A DNA stretch of 12,039 nucleotides from Gemmatimonadota bacterium (GTDB lineage Bacteria; Latescibacterota; UBA2968; UBA8231): NCBI GenBank assembly GCA_026706505.1, contig JAPOYQ010000499.1:1-12039 (forward strand), read 5' to 3'. The notes beneath the pieces were generated by a model, which was given only the letters and a program-made list of their open reading frames with translations, ran no database searches and was not told where the DNA came from. Both the position numbers and the translations under genes were made by a program. Positions 1 to 8,653 of this stretch are shown piece after piece (position 1 is the first letter of the stretch; every line of letters starts with the position of its first letter).

Positions 1-984
1 TGCCGTGCAGTTGACAACTGTCCCTTCGGGAGCCACGAGCCGCACTTGCTCGTAGAAGCCGGCGTTGACCGGCACGTCTTGGTCGATCAGACACTTGAGC
101 ACATACGCGCAGGCCGCAAAAGTCTGGGAGTACGTGGAGTTGACCGGTGCCCGGCGCTGCGGATCGCACCCAGTTAGGTCGAAGAGCACTCCCTCGTCGT
201 CGATGGCGACGCGGACCTGGAGTCGCACCGGCTCGTCAGTGAAGCCGTCGTTATCAACGACGCCTGTGGCCGTGAACTCCCCCTTGGGCAACTTGGCTAG
301 TTCGGCTAGCGTCCGCTCTCGGGTGTAGTCGAGGAGCCGATCCATGTAGAAAGACGCCTGCGCCAATCCTACCTGCTCGACGAGGGCGTTGAGTCGGCGA
401 ATCCCCGAGTGATTAGCCGCTACCTGGGCGCGAAAGTCGCCGCGCGTCTCCCGCTTGGAGCGGATTTGGGCGATGACCAGTTCAAAAACGTCAGCCGCGA
501 TTTCTCCGCCGCGCACCAGCTTTACCGGCGGGATGATGATGCCCTCCTGATACACCTGCTGGAAGGCTCCAATGCTGGCCGGCGCACCGCCGCCGACATC
601 GACGTGATGGGCGAGGTTGGCTACATAGCCAAAGAGTTCCGCGCCGCAATAGACGGGCGAAATCAGCGTGATGTCGTTGAGATGGACTCCGCCGCGATAG
701 GGGTCGTTGACGAGGATCGCGTCTCCGGCCTGTAAGTTCTCAGGTCCGTATTCGGCGACTGCACGGGGCGTGAGGATTGTCAGCGAGCCAAGGTGCACTG
801 GCTGGGTAAAGGCTTGGGCGACGGGCCGCAACTGGCGGTCGAAAAAGGCGCAGGAGAAATCGGCGCGGGTTTTGATGTTGGTCGAATACGCGCTGCGCCG
901 GAGGGCAATGGCCATCTCCTCGGTGGCTTCGAGCAGGGCGTTGCGAATGACCTCGAATTGGATGGGGTCGATCTGGTCGGGCAT
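1..984 (-). CDS. hyuB: Hydantoinase/5-oxoprolinase B subunit (HyuB family), partial at left edge
   Basis: Reading the minus strand from an ATG at 982-984 gives 328 codons open to the window edge, so the 3' end is missing; the family is usually about 520-590 residues. The N-terminus has the family pattern: an EVIRNAL helix (residues 11-17), the ADFSCAFFD segment (41-49), and PVHLGS (62-67). Then come NDPYRGGVH (93-101) with D104, AHHVDVGG (125-132), YQEGIIIPPVKL (145-156) and a conserved PVN segment near 290. H101, D104, H126, H127 and D129 are candidate metal or active-site residues (inference). HyuB proteins work with an ATP-dependent HyuA subunit to open hydantoin or 5-oxoproline type lactam rings in the cytoplasm. 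HyuA is not in this window and could lie past the left edge. The gene follows the sialidase-fold gene by 62 bp on the same strand and may be cotranscribed. The true substrate cannot be told from this subunit alone. Confidence 0.93.
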   Translation of the reverse strand, partial: MPDQIDPIQFEVIRNALLEATEEMAIALRRSAYSTNIKTRADFSCAFFDRQLRPVAQAFTQPVHLGSLTILTPRAVAEYGPENLQAGDAILVNDPYRGGVHLNDITLISPVYCGAELFGYVANLAHHVDVGGGAPASIGAFQQVYQEGIIIPPVKLVRGGEIAADVFELVIAQIRSKRETRGDFRAQVAANHSGIRRLNALVEQVGLAQASFYMDRLLDYTRERTLAELAKLPKGEFTATGVVDNDGFTDEPVRLQVRVAIDDEGVLFDLTGCDPQRRAPVNSTYSQTFAACAYVLKCLIDQDVPVNAGFYEQVRLVAPEGTVVNCTA

Positions 985-1046
985 GGCTTCTCGCGGTTAA
1001 TGGGTTGGGTAATATACGACAGACGCCGTTTGGGGGCACCGGCGGC

Positions 1047-1970
1047 CTAGACGGCTATTCGCGCCAGATAAATACTGGTTTTCCCTTCGTGCGACGAATA
1101 GTAGCTCATCCACAGCAGGCCTTCGTGTTCGACCATGCCGGCGTAGCTACAGTCGCCGCCGCTGGGTAGCCATAGCACTGGCTCGTAACTGGTCGGCGTC
1201 ATCCGCGCCAGGACCGTGGCCGCGCCGCCGTCGGGGTGCCGACTGCGGGCACTGGCCCACAGCGTACCATCCGACCAGCGGATAAAATTAGGCCCTCCCA
1301 TTGGGTGGTCGATTTGGGTCCACTGCCAGTCCGTGTACGGAGACTGGCTGGTGCCGATCCAGTCGGGCCGCACTAGGGCAATCATGGTCCCGTCGGGCAT
1401 AAAGCGCAGCGTGGTCTCGCTGGCCGTCCAAGTATCGTTAGGCAGGAAAAACTCGGTGATCCACTGCCAGTTGAGGCCGTCGGTGCTGGAGTAGAGGAAC
1501 CCCCGGCGCGGATGAGACCCCTCGCCCAGCTTTGATACGCTGTAGGCTATCCCCTCGTGCCAAGTGACGCGCCACAGCCAGTGGTCTTCCGCCAGCACTT
1601 TCTGCGGCGTAGTCCAGGTGTAGCCGTCGTCTGAAAAGGCAATGCGCGGCGCGCGGGTGCCGTACTCGGTGCCCGCGTACAGGCTGCCGCCGGCGACTAG
1701 CATCAGGCGTCCGTCGCTGGTGATCGACAGCTTAGGGTCGCGCAGGTCTACCTCTTGTTCCGCTAGCACGGCTGTCGACTCCCAAGCGTGGCCATCGTCT
1801 GAGCAAATGACGCGCACGGTGCCGATGCTTGGCCCGTGGTCTTGGGCCTCGCGGAAGGTACACCACCACCTATCGGCGAAGCGCACCAGATCGGTGAAGG
1901 CGTTGTGGGGGCCGCGGTCCCAGATCTTCTCGACCGAGAGAATTTGCGGAGTTGTAGGGTGCGTATTCAT
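1047..1970 (-). CDS. Sialidase-fold (BNR/Asp-box) protein, probable glycoside hydrolase-like enzyme
   Basis: A complete 307-residue protein. Three Asp-box motifs of the S-x-D-G-x-x-W type are visible, at residues 57-63 (SDDGHAW), 113-119 (SDDGYTW) and 162-168 (STDGLNW). These mark blades of the six-bladed sialidase beta-propeller. A SETTL segment (184-188) before MPDG, with R201 nearby, resembles the sialidase Glu/Arg region. Further blades follow at 229-240 (FIRWSDGTLWAS) and 271-290 (GGDCSYAG, then a WMSYY strand). No classical FRIP motif and no signal peptide are visible, so the protein is probably cytoplasmic. True sialic acid cleavage is therefore doubtful; many proteins of this group have no known substrate. 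The ATG at 1970 follows a CGAGGAG ribosome-binding site with good spacing. It is the first gene of a minus-strand pair with hyuB and is transcribed away from the ATPase gene. Confidence 0.85.
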   Translation of the reverse strand: MNTHPTTPQILSVEKIWDRGPHNAFTDLVRFADRWWCTFREAQDHGPSIGTVRVICSDDGHAWESTAVLAEQEVDLRDPKLSITSDGRLMLVAGGSLYAGTEYGTRAPRIAFSDDGYTWTTPQKVLAEDHWLWRVTWHEGIAYSVSKLGEGSHPRRGFLYSSTDGLNWQWITEFFLPNDTWTASETTLRFMPDGTMIALVRPDWIGTSQSPYTDWQWTQIDHPMGGPNFIRWSDGTLWASARSRHPDGGAATVLARMTPTSYEPVLWLPSGGDCSYAGMVEHEGLLWMSYYSSHEGKTSIYLARIAV

Positions 1971-2131
1971 CGTTCGTCTCCTCGTTAGACTTGGCGCGAA
2001 AGCTGTTTCACGTCCTATTCTACGTCAAGTGTTACCTTACCGTTGATGTGGGGCTCGTTGACATATCAGGTATGCAAGTTTGATTATGATCTACACGCAA
2101 GTTGTATTGGCTCCAAACGAAGATTGAGATC
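1971..2131. other. Divergent intergenic region between sialidase-fold gene and ATPase gene
   Basis: These 161 bp hold the start regions for both directions and are visibly AT-richer than the genes around them. The plus strand contains TTGACA and downstream AT-rich hexamers (listed separately). On the minus strand a TAGAAT hexamer about 50 bp from the sialidase-fold start resembles a -10 box, but no good -35 lies at the right distance. No small gene or RNA gene is recognisable. Confidence 0.6.
2058..2087 (+). promoter_or_regulatory. Candidate sigma-70-type promoter for the ATPase-mmsA-peptidase group
   Basis: TTGACA at 2058-2063 is a perfect -35 consensus. An 18-bp spacer leads to GATTAT at 2082-2087, a 4/6 match to the -10 box. 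TATGAT at 2085-2090 matches better (5/6), but its 21-bp spacer is too long. Transcription would begin near 2094, about 38 bp before the proposed ATPase start. The call rests on consensus matching only. Confidence 0.4.
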
Positions 2132-3637
2132 ATGCTTGATCAAACCACGTTTTTCGCTGACTCTGGCCTCCCGCCGGCTCTTGGCTATAACTTGCGGCGT
2201 TTCAATCCGTGGTGGGAAGGCGAAGCGATGCCGCTACAGCCGACGACGAGACGGCATTTGGTAGCGCAGATGCGCCGACGTTTGGATGCCAATATCGCGC
2301 CGATTATCGTCGTTCGGGGACCGCGCCAAATCGGCAAGACCACAGCGCAATTTCAGATCATTCAAGACTTGCTCGACGAGGGCGTGGATCCGAGAAGAAT
2401 TCTTCGCGTCCAGTTTGACGATCTTGAAACTTTGGGCAACTTGAAGGAACCCATCTTGCGCATTTCGGATTGGTTCGAACGGCGCATTACCCCCAAGCGG
2501 TTCAATGCGTTAGCTCAAGCCGGCGCAACGGCCTACTTGTTTTTCGATGAGATTCAAAACCTCGATGGTTGGGATGTCCAACTCAAGTCGTTGGTTGATA
2601 ACGCTTCCGTCAAAGTGATCGTCACCGGCAGTTCGGCCCTGCGCATCGAATTGGGACGCGACAGTCTCGCCGGCCGGATCAATACTATCGAAGCAGGCGT
2701 CCTGTCGCTCACTGAAATCGGTGCGCTGCGCAGCTTTGCGACGTTGGAACCCTTTCTCGGAGATAATGGTCTGGCAAATCTATTAGACAAGGAATTTTGG
2801 CGTGGCTTGCGCGAATACGGGATTGAACACGGGGAATTTTGCGCAGAAGCATTCGTCTATTTCTCAGAGCGCGGCGGCTATCCCATCGTCCATCGCGAGA
2901 AAGAGGTAGAATTTTCTCAACTGGCTGATCACCTCAACGAGACAGTCATCAAAAGAGTCATTCAGCACGATTTGAGAATCGGCGAGCGGGGGCGAAAGCG
3001 AGATGAGAATCTCTTGGAAGAATTGTTCCGGCTGGTTTGCCGCTATGCTGGTCAGACCCCGAGGATAGCCACCTTGGCGGAAGAAGCGCGAATCTCGCTG
3101 GATGCGAACATTGGCTCTCAGCGCGTTACTTCCTATCTGAAGTTCCTTGGGGATACGCTCTTATTGCGCCTTATTCCACCGCTGGAAATTCGCCTCAAAC
3201 GAAGACGAGGCAGTCCGAAACTTTGTCTGGTGGACCACGGACTCAGGGCTAGTTGGCTGCAAGAACACATTCCCCTTGTACCAGATGAACTAGCGCAGCG
3301 CCCTGAACTGACGACTTTGGCTGGCCATTTGGCGGAGAGTATTTTCGGCTCGGTTGCGTCAACGATTCACGGCTTGGACATTGCCCATTTCCCCGAAAGG
3401 GGCACGGACCAGGAAGTTGACTTTGTGTTGATGGTCGGCAGCGTGCGTATTCCGGTAGAGATCAAATACCAGAGACGCATAGATCCATTCCGCGATACGT
3501 TGGGTTTGCGCTCGTTTTTGGAAAAATCTGTAAATAATGCGCCGTTTGGAATTCTCGTGACGCAAGATAATTCCGGCACGGCGGACGATCCGCGGATCGT
3601 CAGTTTGCCATTATCAACGTTCATGATGCTTCGCTAA
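2132..3637 (+). CDS. AAA ATPase with C-terminal DUF4143 domain
   Basis: A 501-residue predicted P-loop ATPase. An NPWW motif (residues 25-28) precedes the ATPase domain, as in one branch of this family, and supports the ATG at 2132. A TTG at 2102 has no ribosome-binding site, and a later ATG at 2228 (with GGAAGG ahead of it) would remove NPWW. Walker A is GPRQIGKTT (63-71), Walker B is LFFDE (136-140), a sensor-1-like VTGSS lies at 164-168, and GRDSLAGR at 175-182 may supply an arginine finger. The C-terminal DUF4143 half ends in a PD-(D/E)XK-like arrangement, E428-V-D430 followed by E443-I-K445. Nuclease activity is not established for this family. Function is unknown; such genes are scattered, multicopy and often transferred. 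Sampled G+C is about 50%, clearly below mmsA next door. Its stop is 10 bp before mmsA and overlaps the mmsA ribosome-binding site. Confidence 0.9.
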   Translation: MLDQTTFFADSGLPPALGYNLRRFNPWWEGEAMPLQPTTRRHLVAQMRRRLDANIAPIIVVRGPRQIGKTTAQFQIIQDLLDEGVDPRRILRVQFDDLETLGNLKEPILRISDWFERRITPKRFNALAQAGATAYLFFDEIQNLDGWDVQLKSLVDNASVKVIVTGSSALRIELGRDSLAGRINTIEAGVLSLTEIGALRSFATLEPFLGDNGLANLLDKEFWRGLREYGIEHGEFCAEAFVYFSERGGYPIVHREKEVEFSQLADHLNETVIKRVIQHDLRIGERGRKRDENLLEELFRLVCRYAGQTPRIATLAEEARISLDANIGSQRVTSYLKFLGDTLLLRLIPPLEIRLKRRRGSPKLCLVDHGLRASWLQEHIPLVPDELAQRPELTTLAGHLAESIFGSVASTIHGLDIAHFPERGTDQEVDFVLMVGSVRIPVEIKYQRRIDPFRDTLGLRSFLEKSVNNAPFGILVTQDNSGTADDPRIVSLPLSTFMMLR

Positions 3638-3640
3638 GGA
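3636..3640 (+). promoter_or_regulatory. Ribosome-binding site of mmsA overlapping the ATPase stop codon
   Basis: AAGGA at 3636-3640 overlaps the last two bases of the ATPase TAA stop (3635-3637) and lies 7 nt before the mmsA ATG at 3648. This fixes the mmsA start and suggests translational coupling between two genes with no obvious functional link. Confidence 0.7.
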
Positions 3641-3647
3641 CCAAACC

Positions 3648-5126
<1,479 letters not shown>

Positions 5127-5134
5127 GGTAGCTA

Positions 5135-6529
5135 ATGGAAAACAAAATCGAAGAAGCAATCGTTGCCGAGGTCGAGGCGCGGTCCGAGGCTTGGGAAAAT
5201 CTGCTCGTGTTAGCTGACGACATCGGCATGCGCGTAGCTGGCAGCGAGGGAGAGGTCCGGGCGCGGGACTTCCTGCTGCAGACCTTTCAGCGCTATGGAC
5301 TCGATCGCGTCCACTTGGAGCCTTTCGAGTACCGCGCTTGGCGGCCGCAGCGCGAGGAGTTGACCGTGGTGGCGCCGGAGGCAGGACGCTCGATCCCGTG
5401 TCGGTGTGGAGGGCTGTCGCCTTCGACCCCGGAGCAGGGGGTGGAAGGCGAGGTCGTGTTCCTTGAGCGCTGCGACGCCGAGGAGCTAGCGCAGCGGGCC
5501 GACGAGGTGCGCGGTCGCATCGCAGTGGCACCTTACTACCCCTTTGCCCGCCAGTTGAAGACGCCCTTGGCAGCGCGCTTCGGTGCCGTGGCACTGCTTG
5601 AGCACCGCAACTACGCTGGTGCCTTGCAGCCGGCTCGCACCTGTTGTTTCCAGCGGGTCGGTGACTTGCCGGTGGCCTCGATCAGTCTCGAAGACGCCGA
5701 GTACCTCAAGCGTCTGCAGCAGCGGCGCGGACCGGTGCGGCTGCGGTTGGTCCTCGACAGCCGCATCGAGCCCAAGGAGTCGTGGAACGTGGTCGGCGAG
5801 TTGACCGGGACCGAGCATCCGCAGCAGATATTGGTCTGCGGTGCTCACTACGACACTTGGCACGTGGGTCCTGGTGCCATTGACAACGCCGCGGGCGTGG
5901 TCGCCGTGGTCGAGGCGGCGCGCGCCCTCGCCGTGCACCGCGAGCACCTGCGGCGCACGGTGCGGTTCGTGGCCTTCGGGGTCGAGGAGTCGGGACTGGT
6001 CGGGTCTTGGGCGTACACGCAGCGCCACGCTGGCGAACTCGACGACACTTGGCTGATGATCAACAACGATGTCGGCGGTCGGCCCTCGGGGCTGGGAATT
6101 GCCGGGGCCGAGGATCTGCTGCCGGTCTTGGAGGCGGTGGCGAGCCGCGTGCACGTGGATGGGCTCGAAAAACCCTTTGGCGCGTCCTGCGGTACGACGA
6201 GTTGGGGTTCGGATCACTTCCCGTTCTTCGCCCACGGCGTGCCTACCGTGGGTCTGGGCACGGAGTCGGTATGGCCCGAGGATCGCTTCTATGGCCACAG
6301 CCGAGCCGACACCGCGGACAAGGTCTATCCCCAGGGCCTGAGCGAGTGCGCGGCGATCAACGCGCGGGTGCTGTTTGAGGTGGCCAATCTAAACGAGCGT
6401 CCGGCGCGGCGGCGCACGCGGGAGGAGTTGGAGGCGTCCTTTGCCGGCACATCGCTGGCGGAGGCCGTCGAGTTGCTCGACTTGTGGCCGCCGGAGCGGG
6501 CGCTGGCGCGGTACTTCGAGGAGGGATGA
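5135..6529 (+). CDS. M28 family zinc metallopeptidase with PA-like insert
   Basis: A 464-residue protein with the complete two-zinc site of peptidase family M28. Visible residues are H238 and D240 in GAHYDTW, bridging D250 in AIDNAAG, E284 and E285 (general base and ligand) in FGVEESGL, D312 in NNDVGG, and H388 in YGHSRADTADKV. SWGSDHFPFF (356-365) is a further family segment. An N-terminal stretch at about 90-215 has the size and position of the protease-associated domain found in many M28 enzymes. No signal peptide or membrane segment is seen, so it probably acts in the cytoplasm as an aminopeptidase, carboxypeptidase or amidohydrolase-like enzyme; the true substrate cannot be read. The start lies 8 bp after mmsA. 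The gene ends 9 bp before the convergent Ldh2-family gene, with no clear terminator between them. Confidence 0.92.
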   Translation: MENKIEEAIVAEVEARSEAWENLLVLADDIGMRVAGSEGEVRARDFLLQTFQRYGLDRVHLEPFEYRAWRPQREELTVVAPEAGRSIPCRCGGLSPSTPEQGVEGEVVFLERCDAEELAQRADEVRGRIAVAPYYPFARQLKTPLAARFGAVALLEHRNYAGALQPARTCCFQRVGDLPVASISLEDAEYLKRLQQRRGPVRLRLVLDSRIEPKESWNVVGELTGTEHPQQILVCGAHYDTWHVGPGAIDNAAGVVAVVEAARALAVHREHLRRTVRFVAFGVEESGLVGSWAYTQRHAGELDDTWLMINNDVGGRPSGLGIAGAEDLLPVLEAVASRVHVDGLEKPFGASCGTTSWGSDHFPFFAHGVPTVGLGTESVWPEDRFYGHSRADTADKVYPQGLSECAAINARVLFEVANLNERPARRRTREELEASFAGTSLAEAVELLDLWPPERALARYFEEG

Positions 6530-6538
6530 AGCGGCTGC

Positions 6539-7615
6539 TCAGCCCAAGTCCAGATTGAAATCTGCGGGGTCGAGGCCACTGTCTTCGGCTAGCCCTCGCA
6601 GGCTGATCAAGACATCCTCGGGCATGACAATACCCTCGGCTAGCGCTTGTTCCCGGTTGTTCCACTCGATCTCGCCCGGCAGGAAGATGGTCCCGCCTTT
6701 GGCTGGAGAAGCGCTCTTGATCTCTTTGCACATGGCGTCCATGCGGGCGTGGAACTCCTCTAGCGGCATCATTGCGCCGACGTCGATGGCGACAAAGGCA
6801 TGACCTTGGTTTGAGGGCGCGTCCGTGTCGGCGACCCAGCTCTGGACGCTGCTCATCATTGCCGCTCCGCTAAGGGTTGCCGTTAGCAACTCTACCAGCA
6901 CGGCCAATCCGTACCCTTTGTGCCCGGCCATGGGCAACTGCGCGCCTTTTTCTGGAAATTCGGTGGGATCGGTCGTTGGGATGCCCTCTTCGTCCACTAG
7001 CCAGGTGTCGGGAATTTCGCGACCTTCGTTTTTGGCGGCGAATATTTTGGTCGCGGCAACCGCGCTGGTGGCAATATCGAGCATGACGGTGCGGTCGGTG
7101 CCGGTGGGTGCGGCGTAGGCGATTGGGTTGGTTCCCAGCACCCTGCTCTTGCCGCCTGGTACGGTCATGCAGGGTTCCACATTGCACATGGAAAGGCCGA
7201 TCATGTCGTTTTCGGCGATCATGTTGGCGTAAAACCCGGCGGCACCGTAGTGGCTGCTGCCTCGGATGCCGATGTAGCACATGCCGCTTTGGCGGGCTTT
7301 GGCAACGGCCAATTCAACGGAGCGGTAAGAGATGGAGGGCGGCATGCCGTCGCAGGCGTCGATAATGGCCCAAGAGGGTCCCTCGGCGACGATTTTCTCT
7401 TTTGCGGTTGCGACCAGACGGCCGCGCCGCGCGTTCTGCATCAGGCCGCGAATCTGCCGGGTGCCGTGCGTAAAGGTGCCCCAAGTGTCGGTGGTGACGA
7501 AGACGTGGGCGCTTAGTGCGGCGTCTTCTTGGCTGAGACCGGCTTTGACCATGGCGGCGGTGCAAAAAGCCTTCAGGTCATCCGGTTGGATATTTTGGCG
7601 GGTAGATTCAGTCAA
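6539..7615 (-). CDS. Ldh2/malate-L-lactate dehydrogenase family NAD(P)-dependent oxidoreductase
   Basis: A 358-residue protein of the family (Pfam Ldh_2) that includes ureidoglycolate dehydrogenase AllD, diketogulonate reductase DlgD, malate dehydrogenases and sulfolactate dehydrogenase ComC. These interconvert 2-hydroxy acids and 2-oxo acids using nicotinamide cofactors, with a fold unlike Rossmann dehydrogenases. Family motifs seen are THGTRQ (49-54, H50), GSSHYGAAGFY (119-129, with H122 as likely catalytic His), GTNPIAYA (161-168), LDIATS (179-184) and GHKGYGLA (231-238). The start is a TTG at 7613-7615, chosen because AAGGAG lies 8 nt upstream and the next in-frame ATG (codon 22) would remove family N-terminal sequence. 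It is divergent from the SDR gene across a shared control region and convergent with the M28 gene. The exact hydroxy acid is not deducible. Confidence 0.92.
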   Translation of the reverse strand: MTESTRQNIQPDDLKAFCTAAMVKAGLSQEDAALSAHVFVTTDTWGTFTHGTRQIRGLMQNARRGRLVATAKEKIVAEGPSWAIIDACDGMPPSISYRSVELAVAKARQSGMCYIGIRGSSHYGAAGFYANMIAENDMIGLSMCNVEPCMTVPGGKSRVLGTNPIAYAAPTGTDRTVMLDIATSAVAATKIFAAKNEGREIPDTWLVDEEGIPTTDPTEFPEKGAQLPMAGHKGYGLAVLVELLTATLSGAAMMSSVQSWVADTDAPSNQGHAFVAIDVGAMMPLEEFHARMDAMCKEIKSASPAKGGTIFLPGEIEWNNREQALAEGIVMPEDVLISLRGLAEDSGLDPADFNLDLG

Positions 7616-7623
7616 TGGATTGG

Positions 7624-7629
7624 CTCCTT
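7624..7629 (-). promoter_or_regulatory. Strong ribosome-binding site selecting a TTG start (Ldh2-family gene)
   Basis: The minus strand reads AAGGAG here, with 8 nt to the TTG at 7615-7613. No ATG lies in frame close to this site, so the site decides in favour of the rare TTG start. Confidence 0.7.
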
Positions 7630-7651
7630 TTTAGTTGGTGCGTGGTGTATG

Positions 7652-7680
7652 GATAAAGAGATTTTTTGTGGCCCAGTCAA
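7652..7680 (-). promoter_or_regulatory. Weak candidate promoter for the Ldh2-family gene
   Basis: On the minus strand TTGACT (7680-7675) is followed after 17 bp by TTTATC (7657-7652), only a 3/6 match to the -10 box. The -35 half comes from the inverted repeat and mirrors the plus-strand promoter. The weak -10 makes this tentative; it might need an activator. Confidence 0.3.
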
Positions 7681-7732
7681 GGAGGGGTGCCGTTTGTTGT
7701 TGCCGACGTTACAACGGAGCCGCTCCTTGACT
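7675..7732. repeat. Imperfect inverted repeat in the divergent control region, candidate operator
   Basis: Arms at 7675-7694 and 7713-7732 are complementary at 17 of 20 positions around one axis, with an 18-nt centre. The outer 10 nt (AGTCAAGGAG and CTCCTTGACT) match perfectly; a second block CCGTT/AACGG (7690-7694 and 7713-7717) also pairs. Each outer end reads TTGACT outward, so the repeat places a -35-like box facing each divergent gene. This suggests binding of a dimeric regulator controlling both the Ldh2-family gene and the SDR group (inference). No T-run follows, so a simple terminator is unlikely. Confidence 0.6.
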
Positions 7733-7755
7733 AGCGTCCAAAAGGGCCTTTTAAT
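7727..7755 (+). promoter_or_regulatory. Candidate sigma-70-type promoter for the SDR gene group
   Basis: TTGACT (7727-7732, 5/6 consensus), a 17-bp spacer and TTTAAT (7750-7755, 5/6) make a good promoter match. It lies about 35 bp before the SDR start, with an AGGAG ribosome-binding site in between. The -35 box is the right end of the inverted repeat. The 13-nt palindrome AAAAGG-G-CCTTTT (7740-7752) covers the spacer and the start of the -10 box, so regulator binding there would block polymerase. Confidence 0.5.
7740..7752. repeat. 13-nt palindrome within the SDR promoter
   Basis: AAAAGG and CCTTTT flank a single central G, giving perfect 6-nt arms. It lies between the -35 and -10 candidates, a position typical of repressor sites. 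Short palindromes of this length can also occur by chance. Confidence 0.4.
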
Positions 7756-7789
7756 GCCGTCCACATTATAACGCTAGGAGACAAATCTT

Positions 7790-8575
7790 ATGAACGGTAG
7801 TGTTGGACTTGAGCAGTACGTAACAATGGAAGAATACCTCAAGGGTCGGCGCTGCATTATCACTGGCTCCAGTGGGACGATTGGAAAGCTCTTTGCGACC
7901 TTTATCGCCTCGCGCGGCGGGATCCCCATTATGGTAGATGTGGTGCCGCAGGACGACACCGCAGAGGCCGTGGCGTCCTACGGTGGCGAGTACAGCGTCC
8001 ATCGCGTGGACCTCAGCGATGTCGCGCAGATCAAATCTTTCTACGCTGAAATAGCCGAACGGTACGACGGCCTCGATCTGCTCATCAATAACGCCGGGCT
8101 CCTCAGTGAGGTAAAGTTGCTCGACATGACCGAGGACAACTGGGATCGCGTCCTCAATGTAAATGCAAAAGGCGCGGCTTTTATGAGCCAAGGCGCGGTC
8201 GGCTTGATGCAGCATGGCAGCGGCGATCGGCAAATCATCAACATTGTGTCGCTGGCCGCCTTGGTGGGCGGGCTGTACGTAGGGGCACCCTATGTATGCA
8301 GCAAGGCGGCTCTGCTTGGTCTCAGCCGCAACTATACAGTGCAGGCAGGCAAGGAATTCGGGATTCGCGTCAATTCCATCAGCCCGGTCATTGTCAGTGG
8401 CCAGATGATTTCCAACACGCCGCGCGAAGCCATTGACGGGGTCAAAAACCTAATGAAGGTGTGGAATCAGGAAGTCCCCCCTATGCACCTGCTCTATGTT
8501 TTTGAGATGCTGTGCAGAACTCCGTCTATGACGGGAAAAAATATCGTCCTCGATGGTGGTATTCTGCTGGAGTAG
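7790..8575 (+). CDS. Short-chain dehydrogenase/reductase (classical SDR)
   Basis: A 261-residue classical SDR. The cofactor loop TGSSGTIG is at 25-32, and an acidic D50 at the end of strand 2 points to NAD(H) rather than NADP(H). NNAG is at 100-103. The catalytic set is complete: N125, S154 (NIVSLAALVG), Y168 and K172 (YVCSK). The C-terminus has TGKNIVLDGG, the usual SDR ending. The start at 7790 has AGGAG 9 nt upstream and leaves a roughly 16-residue N-terminal extension before the Rossmann fold; M13 is a possible later start. It probably oxidises an alcohol or reduces a ketone of a sugar or hydroxy acid in the cytoplasm; the substrate is unknown. It is the first gene of a plus-strand group with the 215-residue unknown protein and a PhyH oxygenase. 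Confidence 0.93.
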   Translation: MNGSVGLEQYVTMEEYLKGRRCIITGSSGTIGKLFATFIASRGGIPIMVDVVPQDDTAEAVASYGGEYSVHRVDLSDVAQIKSFYAEIAERYDGLDLLINNAGLLSEVKLLDMTEDNWDRVLNVNAKGAAFMSQGAVGLMQHGSGDRQIINIVSLAALVGGLYVGAPYVCSKAALLGLSRNYTVQAGKEFGIRVNSISPVIVSGQMISNTPREAIDGVKNLMKVWNQEVPPMHLLYVFEMLCRTPSMTGKNIVLDGGILLE

Positions 8576-8625
8576 ACTGCACGGCGACTTGCGCATGCTT
8601 GTGGCGGTGCGCCCGATGGCGTTAC

Positions 8626-8638
8626 ATATTTGAAATAT
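8626..8638. repeat. AT-rich 13-nt palindrome before the unknown gene
   Basis: ATATTT and AAATAT flank one central G inside the otherwise GC-rich 78-bp gap between the SDR gene and the 215-residue gene. It ends 5 nt before the GGAG ribosome-binding site. It may be an internal promoter element or a binding site, or may just keep the ribosome-binding site unstructured. No clear -35 box lies at the right distance. Confidence 0.3.
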
Positions 8639-8643
8639 TAGGT

Positions 8644-8647
8644 GGAG
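8644..8647 (+). promoter_or_regulatory. Ribosome-binding site fixing the ATG start at 8654
   Basis: GGAG at 8644-8647 lies 6 nt before ATG 8654. An in-frame GTG at 8642 would overlap this site and has none of its own, so the ATG is preferred. Confidence 0.65.
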
Positions 8648-8653
8648 TTACCC

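Noticed and set aside
65..1050. Several short plus-strand open frames across the left edge
   Set aside because: They are antisense to the hydantoinase B frame, which is open over all 328 codons and matches the family along its whole length.
2102..2131. A TTG start 10 codons earlier for the ATPase gene
   Set aside because: No ribosome-binding site precedes it, and the ATG at 2132 already includes the NPWW segment expected at the N-terminus.
2132..3637. The ATPase as part of a defence or toxin-antitoxin system
   Set aside because: The DUF4143 end is nuclease-like in outline, but there is no partner gene, methylase, integrase or small toxin/antitoxin frame beside it; its neighbours are metabolic.
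8577..8612. A possible terminator hairpin after the SDR gene (GCACGGCGAC and GTGGCGGTGC)
   Set aside because: Two G-G mismatches interrupt the 10-nt stem, the inner bases do not pair, and no T-run follows.
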